Assembly (NCBI RefSeq): GCF_021173675.1
Contig: NZ_JAIHON010000008.1
Span: forward strand, 384,975 to 448,974
Direction of reading: 5' to 3'
From: Streptomyces lincolnensis
GTDB taxonomy: Bacteria; Actinomycetota; Actinomycetes; Streptomycetales; Streptomycetaceae
Length of the DNA: 64,000 nt
The notes beneath the pieces are model-generated. The model was not told the origin of the DNA. It saw only the letters and a list, made by a program, of their open reading frames with translations, and searched no databases. The position numbers and the translations under genes were made by a program. This document shows, piece after piece, positions 59,513 through 64,000 of this stretch (its first letter is position 1; every line of letters starts with the position of its first letter).

Positions 59513-62437
59513 ATGGTGACCTTCGCGCAGGCGCAGGAGCGCGCCGAGGAGTGGATCAACGGGGATGTGCCGGCGTACCAGCACCGTGAGGTGCGGGTGC
59601 GGGAGTTCGGGCTCGGGTTCGTGGTGTGGGCCGAGGACCGCGCCGAGGGGCCGCGCTCGGACGGTGGCGCGCAGCGGCTGGTGATCGCCCGGGACAGCGG
59701 CGAGGCCACGCTGTGGCCGTCCCTGCCGGTGGGCGAGGTGATTCGCCGGTACGAGGAGGAGTACGGCCGCGACGACGAGGCCGCCGACGCGGCACCGGCT
59801 CCGGCGGCCCGGGTCGACCTCAACCAGACGTCGTTCCTGTTGAGTCCGCCGGAGTGGTTGCAGGAGGCGGCGGACAAGCTGGGGATTCCGGACCGGCGGA
59901 GTTCCGGTGCGGGTGCGGGTGCCTCCGGCGGGGCCGGGGGGAACGCGCTGCCGGAGACGCAGGGCGGCATGCCGGGTGCGGGTGCGGGTGCTGGGGTCGG
60001 GGGTCCCGCCGCCGCTTCGCCCGCCTCGCCCGGTGTGCCGCCCGGGGCCACTCCGTGGGCCGGGACGGACACCAACGCCGGTATCGAGGACGACCGTTCC
60101 GTGCCGCTGCCCGCGACCGTGTTCTCGCCGCCGTTGAGCGGTGACGAGGCCGAGGACCGGCCGCCCGCGGCCACGCCGGACGCCCAGACGGCCCTGATGT
60201 CCGGCGGCAGCCAGCTCCCGCCGACAGCGGTGGCCCCGGCGGTCGACGACCCGAACGCGCCGAACACGCAGGGCGCGACGCCGCCTCCGCCGTCCGGGCC
60301 GAGTGCCTCTTCCTACGGCTATCCGCAGGGCGCGGGTCCCGGTGCTGCTCCGGGGACACCGCCGCCCCCGCCGGCGCCGCCCGCGTCGTCGTACGGCTTC
60401 CCGCAGGCCCCCGGGGCAGGTGCGGGGACGCCGCCTCCGCCTTCGCCGTCCGGACCGGGTGGGTCCTCCTACGGCTATCCGCAGGCTCCCGGTGGGGGCG
60501 CGGGTGCGCCGCCGCCTCCGATCCCCGGTGCCGGTGCCGGTGCCGGTGCCGGTGTTCCGGGGGGTGCCCCGAACGCCGCGGACATCGCCGATGCCGCGAC
60601 CAGCAAGGCGGCGCCTCCGCCGCGTCGTGCGGGCGCGAACCCGCCGCCTCCGCCGGGTGCCCCCGGGGTGCCGGGCGCGGGGCAGACGGGCACGCCCGCA
60701 CCGCCCGGGCCCGGGGTGCCGGGTGCGCCGGCGGGTGGGTACGTGCCGACCCAGCTCGTCTCGTCGCTCGGTCCCGACGGACCCGCGGGGCCGGGTGGCC
60801 CCGGTGGGCCGGGTGGGCCGGGGGCTCCCGCGGCTCCGGGTGGGCAGCAGCCCCCCGGTGCTCCCAACCCGCCCGGTGCCCCGCAGCCTCCTGGTGCCCC
60901 GCATCCTCCCGGTGCCCCGGGAGTGCCCGGTGGTACGCCGCCGGGTGGGGTTCACCATGCCGCGACGATGCTGGCCGACCCCGGGCGGATGGGCCCGGGC
61001 GGGGGTGCGCCGCAGCCGCCGGGACCTCCCGGCGCTCCGGGTGCCCCTGGCGCGCCGGGCGCTCAGCAGCCTCCCGGCGCCCCGCACCCTCCCGGCGCCC
61101 CGCACCCTCCCGGCGCTCCGGGTACGCCCGGTGCTCCCCAGCCTCCGGGTGCCCCCGGCACCCCTGGTGCGCAGGGCTCCGCCGGGGGTCCGCGGGGGGC
61201 CGTACATCACGCGGAGACCATGTTGTCCGCGCCCCCGGTGGGCGGTCCCGGTGTGCCTCCGCCGCCGCAGGCTCCCGGGGTTCCCGGTGCACCCGGCGCA
61301 CCCGGTATGGCTCCCGGCGTCCCCGCCGCGCCGCCCGGGGCGATGCCTCCGCCGCCGCTCGGCTCGATGCCCCCGCCGGGTGCCGTGCCGCCGGGGGCGA
61401 TGCCGCCGCCTCCGCCGCCGGGACCCGGGCAGCAGCCGTCGTACGGCTATCCGCCGCAGGGGCAGCCGACGGTCGGCCCCGGCTATCAGGCCGTGCTGCG
61501 CTACCGCGCGCAGGACGGGTCGGAGCAGCAGCTGATCCGGCGTTCCGCGCCGGGGACGCCGCACCCGGAGTGGCAGATCTTCCACGAGCTGCGCGCGATG
61601 AACGTGCCGCCGGACCAGGTGCTGGAGCTGCACACCGAGTTGGAGTCGTGCGAGCTGCCGGGCGCGTACTGCGCGCGGATGATCCGGGAGCAGTGGCCGC
61701 AGGCGCGGATCACGTCGATCGCGCCCTACGGCACGGATCACGCGAGCCGGCAGCAGGGCATGCGGCAACTGCTCGCCCACCAGGGCGAGTTGCACCAGGT
61801 CGCCGACGGGCCCGCCCGTCCGGCCCCGGTGCGGGCGCCGCTGCCGCAGGTGCAGTCGGTGCCGCCGGTTCCGCCGGAGGCGATCGCGCAGGAGCTGGCG
61901 GGTGCGTTCGGGCCGGGGATCTTCCGGTTCGAGCAGGCCGCGGTGTCCCGGCAGGGTGTGCCGCCGGTGGTGGCGCACTCGCTGGTGGCGGCGGGGCTGC
62001 CGATGGACATGGGGCCGTTCTTCTGGGCGCAGGCCCAGCCGGGGCGGCCGGTGCCGACGCTGGCGGAGCTGGCGGCCGAGCGAGGGGTGCAGCCGGCCCC
62101 GGACGCGGGCTCGTACCTCGTCATGGGCAGCGACTTCGGCCGGGCGATCTGTGTGCAGTACGGCACGGCGAACATCGTGGCGGTGCCGGTGGAGGCGGGG
62201 CCGGGCGGTGCGTCCGTGCCGCCGCAGTTCGTGAACACGGGGCTGCCGGAGCTCCAGCGGTGCCTGGCGCTGCTGGGCCGGATGTGGCGGCTGCGCTTCG
62301 GCTTGAACCAGGAGCAGGCGGGCCGTTGGACCGTCGACTTCCAGGCCCAGCTGGCCGCGCTGGACCCGGCGGCGCTCGGTTCGCCGGAGAGCTGGTGGTC
62401 GGTGCTGCTGGAGCAGATGTGGGACGGGCTGCTGTGA
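59513..62437 (+). CDS. Imm35/YrhB-like - Pro/Gly linker - deaminase-like - SUKH-4 fusion protein
   Basis: A 974-residue protein. Residues 1-85 match YrhB/Imm35 (FAQAQERAEEWINGDVPAYQ; LVIARDSGEATLWPSLPVGEVIRRYEEEYG). About 125-655 is a collagen-like Pro/Gly/Ala stretch with two copies of HHAxTML (481-487, 565-571). About 655-760 is a XOO_2897-like deaminase region (HPEWQIFHELRAM; LELHTELESCELPGAYCARMI). About 790-974 is SUKH-4-like (GIFRFEQAAVSRQGVPPVVAHSLVAAGLPMDMGPFFWAQ; YLVMGSDFGRAICVQYGTANIVAVP; FVNTGLPELQRCLALL). There is no signal peptide. It is probably cotranscribed with the WHH/SUKH gene. Domain names are by eye. Confidence 0.8.
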   Translation: MVTFAQAQERAEEWINGDVPAYQHREVRVREFGLGFVVWAEDRAEGPRSDGGAQRLVIARDSGEATLWPSLPVGEVIRRYEEEYGRDDEAADAAPAPAARVDLNQTSFLLSPPEWLQEAADKLGIPDRRSSGAGAGASGGAGGNALPETQGGMPGAGAGAGVGGPAAASPASPGVPPGATPWAGTDTNAGIEDDRSVPLPATVFSPPLSGDEAEDRPPAATPDAQTALMSGGSQLPPTAVAPAVDDPNAPNTQGATPPPPSGPSASSYGYPQGAGPGAAPGTPPPPPAPPASSYGFPQAPGAGAGTPPPPSPSGPGGSSYGYPQAPGGGAGAPPPPIPGAGAGAGAGVPGGAPNAADIADAATSKAAPPPRRAGANPPPPPGAPGVPGAGQTGTPAPPGPGVPGAPAGGYVPTQLVSSLGPDGPAGPGGPGGPGGPGAPAAPGGQQPPGAPNPPGAPQPPGAPHPPGAPGVPGGTPPGGVHHAATMLADPGRMGPGGGAPQPPGPPGAPGAPGAPGAQQPPGAPHPPGAPHPPGAPGTPGAPQPPGAPGTPGAQGSAGGPRGAVHHAETMLSAPPVGGPGVPPPPQAPGVPGAPGAPGMAPGVPAAPPGAMPPPPLGSMPPPGAVPPGAMPPPPPPGPGQQPSYGYPPQGQPTVGPGYQAVLRYRAQDGSEQQLIRRSAPGTPHPEWQIFHELRAMNVPPDQVLELHTELESCELPGAYCARMIREQWPQARITSIAPYGTDHASRQQGMRQLLAHQGELHQVADGPARPAPVRAPLPQVQSVPPVPPEAIAQELAGAFGPGIFRFEQAAVSRQGVPPVVAHSLVAAGLPMDMGPFFWAQAQPGRPVPTLAELAAERGVQPAPDAGSYLVMGSDFGRAICVQYGTANIVAVPVEAGPGGASVPPQFVNTGLPELQRCLALLGRMWRLRFGLNQEQAGRWTVDFQAQLAALDPAALGSPESWWSVLLEQMWDGLL

Positions 62438-62480
62438 CGCCCCGCGCCTGAACACCGCTTGCTTCGTACGCGTGCGTAAG

Positions 62481-62522
62481 AAGGGGGCCGGACCTGGTCG
62501 TGTGACCGGGTCCGGCCCCTTT
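62481..62522 (+). terminator. Intrinsic terminator of the fusion-protein operon
   Basis: GGGGCCGGACC at 62484-62494 pairs perfectly with GGTCCGGCCCC at 62509-62519, flanked by AAG and TTTC. It lies 47 nt after the 974-residue gene's stop. Confidence 0.85.
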
Positions 62523-62664
62523 CACGTGCGGGCGTGACCGTGATCTGCGCGAGCGTGGCCGTAACCTGTGCGCGGAGTGTCGCGTTATGAACACTTCCGT
62601 CCGATATATCAAGATGTGGCGCACATCATCGTGTCGCGTCCGTTCGGCGGAGAGGTGTTCCAGG

Positions 62665-63561
62665 ATGAGCAGCGCAGCGGCGTCGGCCCATGGATTCGTG
62701 GGGTTCGTGGCCGGACGGGGGCGTGGCTACCGCCCCGACCAGGTCGACACGTACGCCCGTGCGCTGTCCCGGGACCGCGACGCCGCCTGGGAACGCGCCG
62801 CCCGGCTGACCGTCCTCGCGAGGGAGATGGAGGCGGAGGCCGTACGGATGCGGGAGGCCGTGGCCGCGCTCGCCCCGCAGACGTACGAGTCGCTCGGAGA
62901 AGGCGCGCGGCGGCTCTTCGCGCTCGGGCGGGAGGAGGCCGAGGCCGTGCGGGAACGCGCCCGGCAGGAGGCGCGGCGGGTCGTGGAGGAGGCGCGGGAG
63001 CACGCGGACGGCGTGCGGGAGGCCGCCCGGGCGGAGGCCGACGCCCTGCGTGCCGACGCCGACGAACGCGCCGAGCGGCGGCTGCTCGCGGCGCGTGCCG
63101 AGGCCGACGAGATCCGGATCTCCGCCCGGCGTGCGGTGAAGGAGGGGCGCGGGGAGGCGCTCGCCGCGTTGCGCGAGGTACGGCAGCGCACCACCGCGAT
63201 GCTCTCCGAACAGGCCGGGGAACACACCGAGCGCTTGGCCGAGCTGGAGCGCACCGCGGAGGAGCGGGCCGCCGCGGCCGACACCCGCGTCGCCGAGCGG
63301 GTGGCTCACGCCGAGGCCGCGCTGTCGGAGGCCGAACAGTCACTCGCCGAGGCGGAACTCTCCGGGCAGCAGCGGCAGGAGGAGGCCCGGGTGCGGGCCG
63401 CCGAGATCGTCGCCGAGGCCCGGGCACGCGAGGAGCGCATCGCCCGGGAGACCGAGCGCGTGCTGCGCGAGCACGGCGTCATGTGGGACGACATGCAGGC
63501 GCAGATGGAACACGTACGCAACAGCCTGTCCGCGCTCACGGGGCGAGCGGCGACGGAGTGA
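62665..63561 (+). CDS. Coiled-coil protein with DivIVA-like N-terminus (often called cellulose-binding protein)
   Basis: A 298-residue protein. The N-terminus HGFVGFVAGRGRGYRPDQVDTYARAL resembles the DivIVA lipid-binding start. From about 40 to 275 it is an almost unbroken charged Ala/Glu/Arg coiled coil with heptads (EEAEAVRERARQEARRVVEEAREHA). Such proteins belong with the polar-growth and cytoskeletal coiled coils of Streptomyces (Scy/FilP type); the database label cellulose-binding has little support. AGG directly precedes ATG 62665. The upstream in-frame ATG at 62587 would add an unlikely Cys/Arg-rich end. Confidence 0.82.
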   Translation: MSSAAASAHGFVGFVAGRGRGYRPDQVDTYARALSRDRDAAWERAARLTVLAREMEAEAVRMREAVAALAPQTYESLGEGARRLFALGREEAEAVRERARQEARRVVEEAREHADGVREAARAEADALRADADERAERRLLAARAEADEIRISARRAVKEGRGEALAALREVRQRTTAMLSEQAGEHTERLAELERTAEERAAAADTRVAERVAHAEAALSEAEQSLAEAELSGQQRQEEARVRAAEIVAEARAREERIARETERVLREHGVMWDDMQAQMEHVRNSLSALTGRAATE

Positions 63562-64000
63562 CGCCCGCCGTGTGCGGGGTCTCCGACTGCGTTGCCTCGC
63601 GGGCCGTGGCCGGCCCGGGTGCCGGGCGGCGTAGGCGTGCCTGACCCCAGCCTCGCGCGGTGGCCGGGGGTGTTCAGCGGTGTCGGTCGGCCGAGGGTTG
63701 TCCGGGCGGGCGCGGTCCGGATCTCCGCACCGCCCGGCGGGAGGCCACCGGGTGCGGGGTGCCCGGTGCCCGGCGGCATGCAGGCCCGCGACCGTGCGGA
63801 CAGCCTGTAGCCGGTCCGGCCGCGTTGCCTCGCAGGTCGCGGCCGTGGCCGGTCCGGGTGCCGGGCGGCGTATGCGTGCCTGACCCCAGCCTCGCGCGGT
63901 GGCCGGGGGTGTTCAGCGGTGTCGGTCGGCCGAGGGTTGTCCGGGCGGGCGCGGTCCGGATCTCCGCACCGCCCGGCGGGAGGCCACCGGGTGCGGGGTG
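63562..64000. repeat. Long direct repeat, period about 239 bp, cut by the window edge
   Basis: The sequence from 63602 recurs from 63841 to the window end with only a few changes over 160 bp (for example GTAGGCG versus GTATGCG), and the preceding GTTGCCTCGC occurs at 63591 and 63824. No gene is supportable; short frames within it repeat as well. At least two units are present and more may follow. Confidence 0.88.

Noticed and set aside
59228..62455. Minus-strand frame of over 1000 codons, Arg/Pro/Thr-rich
   Set aside because: It mirrors the Pro/Gly-rich repeat of the plus-strand fusion protein. It has no start signal or fold and shows shadow composition.

Overview
The window is a very GC-rich (roughly 70 %), densely coded stretch of an actinomycete chromosome. 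It is almost certainly from Streptomyces: codon third positions are strongly G/C, it carries an SsgA-like sporulation protein, a conservon, a protein O-mannosyltransferase, a class E sortase LAETG substrate and several leaderless transcripts, and the gene order matches what I remember of the Streptomyces coelicolor core around galactose, ppc and glmU (recall only, not searched). I found a single TTA (bldA-type) codon in all the recognised genes.

Layout. 1-7.3 kb: end of an MMPL transporter, a MarR regulator, an isochorismatase-type hydrolase, two GNAT enzymes, an SDR, a YbaK-type deacylase with a coupled EamA permease, a DUF1876 protein and a serine hydrolase. 7.3-10.9 kb: ohr and ohrR, with a candidate operator, downstream of a CbiMN-Q-O nickel/cobalt ECF transporter preceded by a Nur-like box. 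11-15.3 kb: ssgE, two tandem class B penicillin-binding proteins and a small lipoprotein. 15.3-24.8 kb: pmt, rsmI, a zinc-ribbon protein, tatD, rpfB, rsmA, ispE and an ABC-F protein. 25-28.8 kb: two paralogous membrane-anchored beta-propeller proteins. 28.9-32.3 kb: a LuxR-type regulator with a degenerate receiver, a repeat-bearing spacer, a small membrane protein and a sodium:solute symporter. 32.4-35.7 kb: galT-galE-galK ending in a strong terminator. 35.9-39.9 kb: a five-gene conservon (cvnA-E). 40-43.8 kb: GNAT, a second LuxR regulator behind a highly structured leader, tamR/tam, a VOC protein and a Uma2 nuclease. 43.9-49.9 kb: acyl desaturase with its TetR regulator, ppc, a sortase substrate and a membrane protein. 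50-54.3 kb: pth, rplY, prs, glmU and tRNA-Gln. 54.3-56.6 kb: an HTH protein and an orphan sensor kinase whose 3' end has expanded into a 41-bp tandem repeat. 57-62.4 kb: a cluster of toxin-like and immunity-like proteins. 62.5-64 kb: a coiled-coil protein and a long direct repeat cut by the window edge.

How the parts work together. Cell-envelope and growth functions dominate: PBPs, SsgE, Pmt, RpfB, IspE, GlmU and the sortase substrate. Central metabolism is represented by the Leloir pathway with its own symporter, PEP carboxylase, PRPP synthetase, and the TamR/Tam pair that removes trans-aconitate. Several transcription units have visible operators: OhrR, Nur, TamR and the desaturase TetR.

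The least explained parts are: (a) the 57-62.4 kb cluster, in which SUKH/Imm35-type immunity domains sit next to, or are fused in one chain with, WHH-nuclease-like and deaminase-like domains; (b) the roughly 190-nt leader of the LuxR gene at 40693, with a 15-bp and a 9-bp perfect stem; (c) the conservon with a TTA codon in cvnC and a P450 lacking ExxR; and (d) the kinase-derived 41-bp repeat.
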